From Priapulus caudatus (Eukaryota; Priapulida; Priapulimorpha; Priapulimorphida; Priapulidae): 64,000 nucleotides of DNA. Made by a program: the position numbers and the translations under genes. How positions within the stretch are numbered: position 1 is the stretch's first letter; every line of letters starts with the position of its first letter. The notes under the pieces are model-generated. The model worked only from the letters and a program-made list of their open reading frames with translations. It was not told the origin of the DNA and ran no database searches. The stretch is from NCBI RefSeq assembly GCF_000485595.1, contig NW_014577121.1, positions 148,783-212,782 on the forward strand. The letters run 5' to 3'. Below, piece by piece: positions 21,958-41,178 of the stretch.

Positions 21958-24802
21958 TCCTTCGCTACCCTGTACCAGAACTACGAGAGTGCTGACGATG
22001 TTCCACTGATATGCCCGAAACGCCGATAGACCGCGTAGCGCCATTTGGCGGTGGCGTTTGCAAGTTAATTTACGACGCTAAACCTAATGTTTACCTCACT
22101 TGCGTACGTGTGAACGCGAAAACTCAAACCAGCCTGAGCCAAATTTGGCCCGAGCCAAATCTAGCCCATTTGGCTCGAGCCAAACCATGACCGTGTGAAC
22201 GCGACTTTAGGAATATGCTATACTTTTTAGCACATTTGCGAAAATCAGGGCCGGGGTCACAAACTAGGATTGAACAATAAACTTGTATAACTTGGGTGTT
22301 TGTATTGCTGTTGCTGGGAATGGTAATTTACTAATAGTAATTGGTAGTTGGCACTATTGCCAGTGCCAGTATTGCGTAAGCGGTAATTACGCAACCTACG
22401 GCTATAGGGTACCCTATTACTAATACTAGCCTATACATACGTAAAGGCTAAGCACACGTGTAGTACGGTGTACCTGAGTTTATTGGCGGTAAGGTCGATC
22501 TCTTTCAGGTTACTTGCATATTTCTTCACGTATTTGGAAGGAACTTCTCTATAATTTTTATACGCTAATGACAAACGTTCTTTTTCACCACAAGTATTCG
22601 TATCCATAACTAGGGCTATGAATACACATGATTATCAGGCGACGCAACAACAACTTTGATAACGATGGGAGCAGCCATATATAACAACAAGTTTTTTTCC
22701 CGCGAGAAAACGCGAGATCAAAAATGGCGATTGAGATAGAATCGGCCGAGTAAGTAACTTATGTCATAGTTTAGATGATATATGCTCCTCCATATACTAA
22801 TGCAGCATACATTTAGGAGATATGGTTTAGAAAAATTCAAAAAAATCTCGGATCAATCTCTGCAAATTCGCTGTGGGATATTACAGTTCTTGACATACCG
22901 GTATCTATTACTAGCTCTAGTAGTAGTAGTACTAGTAGTACTATAGTAACCCGACCAGGCTGTGTGACTAACGTCAATACACCGCCTGACATCCATCCAT
23001 TGAAAAATCTTGTAGCTGTACAAAAACTACCGAACAATTACGCTTCCCGTTACCGCGCGAGCAAGCCAGAGGTCTTATTGATTCGCTTTGAGCTATTTAC
23101 ATGTGACCTAGCTGTGTTCGATGGGTTTGGATAAATTACGACAGCCAACTACAAGGAATTGTGGGCAAGAATCTGAAACGGTATTCTAACCTAGCATTAC
23201 CGTTCCTTGAGCTAGTACTATAGTATTAGCGCTTACATTTAACTGCCGGCTGGGCTATAGCATCAACCATTACGGAATGCTCGCGGACCAACTTACTCCC
23301 GAGCCAGGTCAGCGGGAACTATGTATTTCCGCATGTGAAGGTGGGCGGTTGTGTTGGTTATGCGACAAAAATATTGTGTGTCAAGTAACAAATTAATAAT
23401 AGTTAATTTGTTCATCTTTCATGACAAAAACTAATATTACAATCTCTTTTTGATCGGCTAATTTGTTACTTGACAACAACAACATGTTTCACAACCACCC
23501 CAAACCGCCCACCCTTGCCACATGCGCGGAACATAGTCCCGCTGCACTGCGCGTGTCTGCAGCGCCGCCGCAGTAATGGCGTTTGAAGTCGCCAATATAG
23601 ACCATTGGCATTGCAACAGATATGTTAGAGGTCATTTAGTAGCGGCTATAACTTAAGACATATTCACTTGCGGATAAGAGGCATTAATGCCTACCACAGA
23701 CGTTTTATAGCGGATATAATCGCGGGATAAGTTGTCCATCGCGATGCCTCATGGGTGTTCATAGCCCCAGCGGCAGTTAATGTAAGCGAAGCTATGTACT
23801 AGATCTAAACTCAATACATACATACAATGATACATAGCTTACCGCCGATTACCGGTACTCATTCAAAACACTGCACTTCATTCGGCCAAGGATAGAGACT
23901 AAGACTGAGTAAAGAGAGCATGGTTGTAGAGAGCGACTGCAGCAGCACAGTCACAGCCACAGGCACAGGCCTTTGGAACGTTCTCAATAAAAAAAATTAT
24001 AATAATTAATGGTCAATAATAAATAAACACGAAATGTATTTGTACTTACCAAAGTCTTAATGTTTTTCTTCTCTATTTCGCCGTATTACTAGTATGTTGT
24101 ATTTATTGTCGATAACTGCTGAAATGCCATTCAAATGGCAATGCTTCAGTCTTGCAACACACAAGTAGACCTACACCGCACCGCACGCTCGGTGCCACAA
24201 CAAACAAGAATAAAAAAGCAGAGGTACGCTAAGCGTGATTCGTAAAATTCGCCTCAACGTCGCCTTCATTTCACACGATAACGAATACAGCAACAACATC
24301 CTCCTCTTGCGTATCTATTAGCTCTTGTTACTATACCGCGTTACAGTCTACCGCCAGGGCTACTAGACATTTATGCCTCATTTCGTAAACTGCCCACCTG
24401 CTCCCCAATGCTTCACGAAAAATGGCCACACAAAACGCAAAATGATCGGGCCTTTTTAACACTTATTTCTACATGACATCTTGCCCTAATCTTTTTAAAC
24501 ACTCCACAACTTTACACTATGTTATTTCATGCATTTTATTCCTCAAAGTGCTAGACTACTTGCGTTTCGCTTTCTCAAATGCTTCTTTGTGTACACGCGT
24601 GACCACGGGCCGTTGCAAAGCGTTTTCATAAAATATAATGCTAACTAAATACGAAATCTATTTACTACCAAATCTTTAATGTTTCTATACTCTCTTTCAC
24701 CTATGTATTGCCGACAGTTTCCTGTAAATTTCCGTCCAAATCCTCGTGCAACCATATACGCTGCCGGCGCCATTACTCTTCGCCGGGCTCCACGTTGCAC
24801 GC

Positions 24803-24838
<36 letters not shown>

Positions 24839-26800
24839 TTTTTTTTTTTTTTCACTATATATATAGCAGGCAGTGGAAAGCGTGATCGCAAAAATTCGTC
24901 ATTTACATTACTGTAGAAGGTTTGCGAACGGTCGAGAATTTCGTCAGTCTTTGTATTGATTTCTCGTGACACAACTAACGCGTTTACAAACAGAGACAGT
25001 ATGTTTTTATAACAAGTAGACACTGTTTTTAAAATAGAACAAAGATGGAAGCTGTGGATGTGTATTCGTGCTGTGAAAGTCGTTGGCAAAGTCAAGCGCA
25101 GCGTCAAGCCAAAGTTTTGCGATCATGCTTCCTGACCTTGCTATATATATATTAGTGTAGGTGTTGCCAACAGTGAGCGCCGAGAGAATAATGGTGCGGC
25201 GCAGCGTATATCTGGCTTGCACGTTAGGATTTGCGACCGGATTTACAGGAAACTGTGTTGGCCATAAATAGGTGAAATGTCAGAGTATAGAAACATTTAA
25301 GAATTTGGTAGTAAATAGATTTGCTATTTATGTTAGATTATATTTATTGAAACGCTTCAAGTGCTGTGCGCGTTGATGTCACCCAAAATGTAATAGGCTG
25401 CCATCATAGCTGCCCATGTGTTTTGTCTACATTTCGTGTGATGTCACTCGTGTCCGCCAACAACATGAAGAAACGAAGTATACTAGCACTTTGAGTGAAT
25501 AAATGCATAATATACATGGTGAAAGTTTGGAAAGTATTGAAAAAGATAGGTCAGAGTCTGTAGATATAAAGTTGTTAAAAAGCCGATTCATTTTCGTTTG
25601 TGATCCATTTTCTGCGCAGCATTGAGGCCCGACAGGTACCTCCGCATTAAAATGTTCTAATAGCCGCCCACCAGCAACTGTACGCGCGGCCTATAGTACT
25701 TAGCGCCTAGGTATCTATGTGTAGGCCTAAATGCTTCACTTGTTCTGAAATATAACTTGTACCTATTGTTCCTTACCTACTCCAGCCAGAGATGATCTCG
25801 TGAAATCATGGGGGGAAATTCACTCCTGGTTCTGCTGGTAACCGCCGTATCAACACGAAATATCACTAACGCGCGCTACTCGTTGTTTACCAATATGAAC
25901 GTACGTTCGTGTCTGTGACGTCATACGCCGCCTCGCATTATGCTTGGCCTTGGCGGGCCTCAAAACAGCCTCGGAGGCAGGCAGCAGCTCCATCCCGGCA
26001 TTGCCTATGGGCCGCGATTACTCGTGTATAAACAGACATCTCGTCTTGCGTTTTACAGAAACAAGAGTGGAATTTTTCCCGCAGCGTTTTACGCAGAATA
26101 TCTTCTGGCTGGGGTCAGTTAATGAACAAAGTGACGGAGTATATAATTCGAACAAATGTGAACATTAGCTTTACATAGCCTACAAGTATAGAGGCTGTTG
26201 GTTGTGTATATGTTCTGTAATCGTGTGAAATTGAGCGAGTCGTCGATTCGCGAATTTAGGATCACGTTTCCTACCTGCCCTCTTTTATCTTCTGCTGCAC
26301 AGGGCGTGCGTCTGTGTTGTACTTTGTGCTTGCAGATGAATATTCTTTTGAACAGCATTCTACAGCAAGTTATCAACAAATAATAGGGCGAAATAGAGTA
26401 GAGAAACATTAAGACTTTGGGTAGTTAAATACACTTTCGTGTTTATTTACTTTTTTTTTTTATTGAGACGTTCCAAGTTGCCTGTGTGCCAGATAGTGGC
26501 GTGCTGTGTGCACTGCAGCAGCGGCTAATTCGTCGAAGTGGATTTTTCACTAGGTTATATATAAATACTATCAGTGTTTTCTTCCCTGCCATTGACATTA
26601 CGCGAGGCGGGCCGCCTCGCTCGAAATTCTCAGCACGGGACAACACAGAACATTTCTCCAAACACCGCCCTCGCTGACGAAACTTTTGACAACTTGAACA
26701 GAGAGATTCAAGAGTCTCAATACATGTGTTCAGAATAGCTTAGAATGCCACAAATTGCCACAATTTTTTAAAAATTTCCATGGGGAACATGCGCTGCTCG
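21958..26800. repeat. second, noisy copy of the 8-kb block
   Basis: The sequence follows 14000-21957 block by block but with frequent single-base insertions and deletions, typical of uncorrected long-read sequence. All nested elements described at 19.3-21.7 kb recur here (about 23.94-26.5 kb). A poly-T expansion at 24809-24851 is unique to this copy. It should not be used for coding or age estimates. Confidence 0.7.
23215..23812. mobile_element. long-TIR element, TAGCTCTAGTACTATAG family (first-copy equivalent about 18.47-19.13 kb)
   Basis: The left arm (GCTTACATTTAACTGCCGGC, ...GTGGGCGGTTGTG) is mirrored on the right (CAACCACCCCAAACCGCCC ... GGCAGTTAATGTAAGC). In the cleaner first copy the right end is CTATAGTACTAGAGCTA at 19117-19133. 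Noise at the left ends prevents reading a target duplication. Confidence 0.6.
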
Positions 26801-26883
26801 CTTTGCTAGGACCTCGAAATGCGCAAACACATCACACACAAAATTTACCACCTCGCACACCTTTTTGGCCAGGGGAAAAGCTG
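26572..26883. mobile_element. CAGTGTTT...CCTG miniature element
   Basis: Starts CAGTGTTTTC and ends GGGGAAAAGCTG, flanked by ATACTAT on both sides (26565-26571 and 26884-26890). Relatives are at 21729-21957 (cut off) and 31847-33098. The left end is in noisy sequence, so the duplication length is uncertain. Confidence 0.6.
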
Positions 26884-26887
26884 ATAC

Positions 26888-26897
26888 TATACATATT

Positions 26898-26954
<57 letters not shown>

Positions 26955-26958
26955 CCAT
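26888..26958. repeat. (AT)n microsatellite
   Basis: Uninterrupted AT dinucleotides with one or two phase breaks. Open frames across it are meaningless. Confidence 0.9.
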
Positions 26959-27234
26959 ATATCAATCTCAGGAGTGAATAATAATAGAGGAGTATGACTC
27001 GCTCGAAACACAAGAAATTTAACATTTCCATGCCCAGATTTTACGTATGATAGTATGTATTTCTTACGTGAAATCCAATAAAAATGACATCAGAACTAGT
27101 GCTGTACATCTAATCTGCCCTCACACTTTACTTTGTATCAAGAGCTAATAATACCTAGAGTGTACAACGGAAAAACGGGAAAATAGTGCTATTTTCACGA
27201 CATGATTATTCTACTTTGCCTGCCGAGTCTAGAA

Positions 27235-27848
27235 TAATTTTATGCGTATTTCATTAAGCAGAATTCTTTGCTCTCTAAACAAGACCAACCGCTTGTTAAT
27301 AAATACTCCTAGGCTGAGATATTGGCTCCTAAACCTCCCCTCCACATGCCTCACACGGCCTGGCATCCAGCTTATTCCGTAACCTAACGCCTCTAGGTTG
27401 CTTCGTAGAGGTGTTCGTTTTTCCGCCCATAATTTTTATGAATGATTTTCGGCGCATGCGGTGCAGGGTTGGAGGTGACTTTCGGGGGCATCGCCTATGC
27501 CTTATCTCCCATTATATTTTCTAGCACGGCTATGCCCGTCATGATTGGAGCGGCCAATGTTTTTTGTTAATTAAGTCTTCTACAACGCAGCTAGTAAGAG
27601 TACCAAATTTGGCGCATGTGACAATCAATTATCAGCGCTCCAAGCGCGTGACGGAAACCGATAGCCGCAATGCTTAGACGTGTGAAGGTATGCGGACAGA
27701 AGTGGATTCGAGGCGGGTTTGGCATGTGGAGGGGAGGTTTAGGAGCCGATATCTCCGCCTAGGCGTACGTATCGTATTGACATAGCGGTTGGTCTTGGTT
27801 TAGTAGAGCAAAGATATTCTGCTTATGCCCAATACCATTGGAAATATC
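27235..27848. mobile_element. nested palindromic element, right end cut by the gap
   Basis: The left arm (AAGCAGAATTCTTTGCTC, ...AAGACCAACCGC, ...GGCTCCTAAACCTCCCCTCC) is mirrored at 27700-27848 (GGGGAGGTTTAGGAGCC ... GCGGTTGGTCTTGG ... GCAAAGATATTCTGCTT). The arms are about 170 bp. Confidence 0.65.
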
Positions 27849-27873
27849 NNNNNNNNNNNNNNNNNNNNNNNNN
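27849..27873. other. assembly gap of exactly 25 N
   Basis: Twenty-five N. The sequence right of it (27874-28462) resembles 17640-18315 with indels. The fixed length equals that of the second gap, pointing to a marker inserted by a gap-filling program and not to a measured gap. Confidence 0.95.
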
Positions 27874-28563
27874 CATACGTATATCTCAAATAAAATGATC
27901 ATCTAAGCATTTCTGCCTTGTTTTGCTATCAAATATAACCTTCACCTTATAGTTTCCAGCGTTGTTATTAAAACTAATACCTCAGTTTGCCCTGGCACAG
28001 TCGAAATGTCAAAAGGCCAAACACGAAATTTCAACTAACGCCAACCGCCATGTTGCAATGCGCCATGATTTTCCGAACGGCACGCGGAAAACCCGAAACG
28101 ACATAACATACCATAGCTGTTGCTACTTGCGTTGCGCAACGAGCACATAAAAAAGCATCATATACTCGTATAATATAATATTAAAACATTTGAAAACCAG
28201 GAATCGTCAATCTACATACATACTTAATAAATTACATTGCGGAAGATAATGACTTACTGTTGTATTTGGCCTACGCACTGTGAAAATCAGGTCATTGCCA
28301 GATTTATTAGTTGCACTGAACATGGCAGACATGGCTGGCTATCTGGTTGTTTTATCCAATTCATCTCAGAAAAACGCTAACTCAATAAATAAGTAAGCGC
28401 CAGTAGCCGCCCAGTTACCGCGGAGCAGCCAGATGGTTTATTGATTCGATTTGAGCTATTAAATGTTTATAGACTCGCAGGCAAAGTAGAATAATGTTGT
28501 CGTGAAATAGCACTATTTTCCCGTTTTTCCGTTGTACACTCTAGGTATTATTAGCTCTTGTTT

Positions 28564-29045
28564 GTATCAATATCATTTCTAATTACATGTAGTTATAGCT
28601 TCGAGTTCGAATGTCAGAAATGGTTTTAGTCATTGACGTGGTAAAGTGGCTAACATTCCCACGCGATAGCATGAACAAGAGGCAGCTCACGGTGATAACG
28701 CTGTTGGCGGGGTTCGGCAGAGATTTGCAACTCGCAAATTCTCGCGAGATCACATTGTAAAATCTGCCAAAATTTCGCCAAAACGAAAGCTTCTCATTAC
28801 AGATAATTTCATAACTGTATGTCATATGACATCTGCTTATCTGCACTCCCAGCGGTCAGAGCCCGCTACTAATTTGCGAGTTGCAAATCCCTGCGGAACC
28901 CTGCCAACGGGTGTCACAGAGCAAGCTGCCTCTTGTTTGCGCTATCGCGTGGGAATGTTCTAGCCACTTTACCATGTCAATAATTAAAACCATGTCTGAC
29001 GTTCAAAACTATAACTGCATAATTAGATAGAACAGATATCGATAC
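28564..29045. mobile_element. TIR element inserted in the right arm of the CAGGAGT element
   Basis: Both ends read GTATC(A/G)ATATC inward and continue as TCTAATTA...AGTTATAG, then GGTAAAGTGGCTA and CATTCCCACGCGATAGC. Arms of about 165 bp end in ATTTGCAACTCGCAAATT. Comparison with the uninterrupted left arm (27087-27160) shows that the sequence on each side is continuous there, so this 482-bp block is an insertion. Confidence 0.75.
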
Positions 29046-29191
29046 ACAGTAAAGTCTGAGGGCAATATGGATGTACAACGCTACTTCTGACGTCAGGTTT
29101 GTTGGGTTTTGCGTAATAAATATTAGGTAAATTTGGGCATGGGAATGTTGAATTTCTTGTGTTTCGAGCGAGTCATACTCCTCTATTATTA

Positions 29192-29549
29192 TTGTATACT
29201 ATGGTTTCATGTCTGTCCAGCCGCCGCTTGCCGCCGCAGACACTTTCCCTTCCGCTCTATAACTCGACCCTTAATTGACCTAGCGCTACCAAACTTGGTA
29301 TACTTACACATCTTGGGGAGACGGTGTGTCGCGTACCAAAACCAGGTCACTGCGACCTTCATTTTACCTTGACCTTGATCATATTTCCCTTCCGCTCTAT
29401 AATTCGGCCCCTAATTGACCTAGCGCGACCAAACTTGGTATACTTACACATCTTGGGGAGAAGGTGTGTCGCATACCAAAACCAGGAGATATTTCATTCA
29501 TACTAGATCGCAGGGGATACATGTGGTTGGCGACAACTGCCATTTCTAG
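29192..29549 (+). mobile_element. Helitron-like non-autonomous element
   Basis: The 358-bp block splits an otherwise perfect TIR tip exactly between A (29191) and T (29550), with no target duplication, and its 3' end is CTAG. These are Helitron hallmarks. The 5' end is TTGTATAC where TC is usual, a departure. A short stem (GTTG GCGA CAAC) lies about 20 bases before CTAG. Inside are two direct units of about 103 bp (29244-29346 and 29384-29486) containing CCAAACTTGGTATACTTACA. Confidence 0.75.
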
Positions 29550-29584
29550 TTCACTCCTGATATCATCATATATAACCTAACCAC

Positions 29585-29745
29585 GCTACTTGATTGTTTT
29601 CGCCAATGAACGTTGTCATATGTGTGATGTCATTTTTGCGCACATTATGCTAGTTTGGGTTGGCGGGCCTCGAAATTGAGCTTGGAGGCACACAGCAGCT
29701 CATCTCGGCAGGAAATGCGCAGCCTTGTGTAGTAATACCAGTACT
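29585..29745. repeat. diverged copy of the repeat at 21078-21215
   Basis: Shared blocks include GATTGTTTTcgCCAATGAACGT, GCGGGCCTC and CAGCAGCTCAT, in the same order as at 21078-21215 and 25880-26010, with many substitutions. Confidence 0.6.
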
Positions 29746-29904
29746 ATGGACTACAATACCTGGTGGCGTAAAAGTGTTGTAATTCTAGCCATAGAACAAC
29801 CAGATTTTCATTGCATTGTTGCGGTGTTATAATTGTTGCGGTGTTATTAATTTGGAAGGTAAAATCTTGTTTTTACTAACTCACTAGGCCTACTTGTGTT
29901 TCAG

Positions 29905-37890
<7,986 letters not shown>

Positions 37891-38913
37891 GCAGAGAGGT
37901 CTGCTAACGACTCGTAGAACTCAACTCGCACGGTATGGTCATGCCGTAAGTTCGACGTTTTAGAAGAAGGTCGTGCCTGGTGGTCATATTTTGCCAAGTT
38001 GTAGAGATTTTGCAGTCTTAAGAGACATTTTTCATACCGCGCACGACTGTAGAGATATGCACTGCATGGTGATGCCACATGCTCACGGAAACACCGTGGC
38101 CCTGTTTAAACTGTGAGCAACACACCTAATGCATTTGTGGCATTGACTCTCGAATGTGATAGAAATATCGAATTTCATCTATTCATGAAACATCATTCTG
38201 TTTACAAATGTAAAAAGTACATGTGTAGTTGTCTATAATACTGCACATTTTATACGAGGAATGTTGAGCAATATTAAGATCATTCCCTACGATACACAGG
38301 ATATCGTGTGTTTGGATCACTGTTGGTTGTTGACATGTGTCCAGTAATAACCTGATATATATAATGTGAATGTCAGCTACACATTCATATCATCATCATA
38401 CATGAGCATTTTTAGTGTGTAAAATCTTTTCGTGTGTAGACGTTTTGCATTATATCAGTACATATTTTATTACCGTGTTAACGTCCAGCAATGGGTATGG
38501 TATAAATGAATAGATGTAATGCTACACAAATTAGTGTAAACTAGTAACTTAGTGTTTTCAGCATGCTTTAGTGTCCTATTTTGTCAGCAGCTAAATTTGT
38601 AGAAAATCCAATCATTTTCTAAGGTTGTTGAATTTACAAATATTAATTTTTGCCAAGAGAGAATGGACACATTCCTAACCTCAAGGGTCGTGATAGCATT
38701 CCTGTTGCAAGCACTGATAAGAAATAGGAATGTTGAAAACATTGTTTGCTTTGTTGTACACATAAATGCTCCAGCATTCACATATTTATGTATGCGACTG
38801 TATTGTCTTCTGTAATATGATATTAGACGTTAGAATTTAGTTATAGTCTGCAAAAATTCATCATGTTGCATTCCCATTTAATGTCTCTATGTACAGTGGA
38901 AGTTAGTGTAAGA

Positions 38914-38919
38914 AATAAA
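38914..38919 (+). terminator. SMU1 candidate polyadenylation signal AATAAA
   Basis: The hexamer lies 1.02 kb after the stop in an otherwise repeat-free AT-rich 3' UTR, followed by a T-rich stretch. It is the best canonical signal before the transposon at 39991. Confidence 0.5.
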
Positions 38920-39983
38920 TTGACACATTTTCTTGTATCTTTGTTAATTTCTTGCAGTTTCATTGAACTAAATATACTAAATTTGAATGTATATACATAC
39001 ATGGGGTAGCTGCCTTTAGTGCATTTTTCATTAGTTTATAGATGTATTATAATGCCAATAACCCATTTTATAGTAAAACCAGCCAATATGTATTGTAATC
39101 CACACGTACACAAAATATACTTTACCAAAAACAAATTTCCGTTTATCAGTGATTAGTAATGCTCTGATATATCACTCAACTTTTATTCAATTAGGTAAAT
39201 AAAAAGTACAACAGCAGTTACTTACGACGTACATTGAATCGTATTGATTAATAATTATACATATGTAATTGGGTTTACCGATGAAAAACTCCCACAAAGT
39301 ACAACTTTTAAATGAATGGTTAAATCACTGCCAGAAATTAATTGCACAATACTATAGTTTTTCTTAATATGCTTTAATAAAATTTAAATGTATTTACATT
39401 ATATAATGTTCACCACATTTTTATGCAAGTTATTTTTATAGAAATTAGACACTACATCCATCTTTATACATTTAGTATAACATCCACCGTCAGATTATAG
39501 TATTGAAGAATTATTTAAAACCTTTTGGAAAATATTGTATTCATATATACACATGCATAGCACACTTGTTCGTCATTTATACAGCTGCCAAAATAACGTG
39601 CTGTCAAGAGATTCATTTGTGGGATTCTAGAGTCTGACCACTCATGCTGCGAACGAACTTTGATTAATGACTATTAAGTATTGCAACGAATACCAAACTA
39701 TACTAATGTCATAATTGTACCATAATTTAAAACAGGCTGTTCTGGTCAAACAGCTTATCATATAAGTAATGAATTGTGATTAGTTAAGATTATTACCACC
39801 CAATGCTGTAAAAAATCATTACAGTTGAACAAAATTATACTCAGTAAGCTTACATCCGAGAAAACATTTATCGTTTTGTTACACACACAGTATACATCAC
39901 GATATAATATTCAAATTATATTTCTGATCTCGATAAATTATATTTGTATATAGTTTGTGTACTATTTTTGACGGGATATATGC
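38920..39983. other. intergenic DNA between SMU1 and the convergent membrane-protein gene
   Basis: AT-rich with no open frame worth reporting. A noisy second version of the part beyond about 39090 starts at about 52260. Confidence 0.5.
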
Positions 39984-39990
39984 ATTATAT

Positions 39991-40740
39991 CAGAAGTAGA
40001 TAATAGGGAAGGAGTGTAACTTCAATAAACAAGGGAAATTTGTCATTTACTAGCTTTAGACTACCTACGATTTACTACGCGTAACTCAACCAACTTGAGC
40101 TCAAATCGTACACAGTACATTCGCCTAGCATCGTGCGAAATCGTTTCCTCGTATACACCCACAATCCGGAGATATAGACTAAAACGCACGACACGATTCT
40201 CCATTCTGTTGCCAGCAAACCGAATGTATAACCTGCCTAACTTGAAACAATAGGCAGCTACTAACGACTCTTGCGCAGTCTTTTGCCCTCGGCGATGCGG
40301 TGTGGCTCGCTGGGAGATTGGACATCGACGCAACACTCGGCGAGCTAACCTTTCACCTATTTACAGCTGGTATGCCCCCCACGCACGCACGCCCACCACA
40401 ATCAGCAGCAGCTCCAGCTCCAATCTCCCAGCGAGCCACATCGCATCGCCGAGTGCACAAAAGTCGTTAGTAGCTGCCTATTGTTTCAAGTTAGGCAGAT
40501 TATACATTCGGTTTGCTGGCAACAGAATGGAGAATCGTGTCGTACGTTTTAGTCTGTATCTCCGGATTGTGGGTGTATACGAGGAAACGATTCTGCACGA
40601 TGCTAGGCAAATGTACTGTGTACGATTTGAGCTCAAGTTGGTTGAGTTACGGGTAGTAAATTGTAGGTATTCTAAGGCTAGTAAATGACGAATTTCCCTT
40701 GTTTATTGAAGTCACACTCCTTCCCTATTATCTACTTCTG
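39991..40740. mobile_element. CAGAAGT-tip long-TIR element with perfect 7-bp duplication
   Basis: Both ends read CAGAAGTAGATAATAGGGAA inward and arms of about 330 bp are near-identical. ATTATAT flanks it at 39984-39990 and 40741-40747. Each arm contains the same open frame (AYCFKLGRLYIRFAGNRMEN and onward), mirrored. The loop is GC-rich with ACGCACGCACGC and CAGCAGCAGCTCC. No transposase is present. Confidence 0.88.
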
Positions 40741-40966
40741 ATTATATCGATGCAAGTAACGTATAACTAGTCAAACAAGCCCTGGGCTCCTGAGAATAAA
40801 GGCACCTTACTGCACCAGAAGCAGCAATGCAGCTTTATTCTTGAACATAAAGGGCACCCATGCCCCTAAGCAGATAGGCCATAACTACTCGTTAACAGCT
40901 ACAACCCGCACCATTCCTGGCCAGCAGAACGTCCATGTACTCCTCCGCAACTGCTGGTGTGCGGCT

Positions 40967-41178
40967 CTAAGCCAACTCCTCGTTCTGTCCAATCAACTGA
41001 GCGTCATCGTCATCGCTGAAGTTTGCCACCATCGTGTAGGCCTGGTTGGCCTGTGCCCTGCGGCGACGTAGCACGACGAACACAGCTGCGATGACGCCGA
41101 GGAGCGCACACGTACCAACAGCACCGACCACAGCCGTAATGGTCGTCTCTGCGTGAAGAAGAGCCGTAACGTCACATG
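40967..41178 (-). CDS. membrane-protein terminal exon F (transmembrane and tail)
   Basis: 212 bases with acceptor TGGGCAG and stop TAG at 40967-40969. The hydrophobic stretch TAVVGAVGTCALLGVIAAVF then RRRR marks a single-pass segment with the C-terminus in the cytosol. The tail has QAYTMV, DDDDAQLIG and ends NEELA. Confidence 0.85.

Larger units (their letters stand above)
26969..29559. mobile_element. CAGGAGT-tip long-TIR element with several nested insertions
   Basis: The left end CAGGAGTGAATAATAATAG and the right end TTCACTCCTG with CTCCTCTATTATTA (29178-29191) are inverse copies once the Helitron-like insertion at 29192-29549 is removed. The left arm is about 26969-27231 and the right arm begins about 28463. 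The right arm is also split by the TIR element at 28564-29045. The right flank is ATATCAT; the left flank ATATCAATCT is in noisy sequence and could be the same 7-mer with two inserted bases. The loop contains the 25-N gap and other repeats. Confidence 0.7.
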
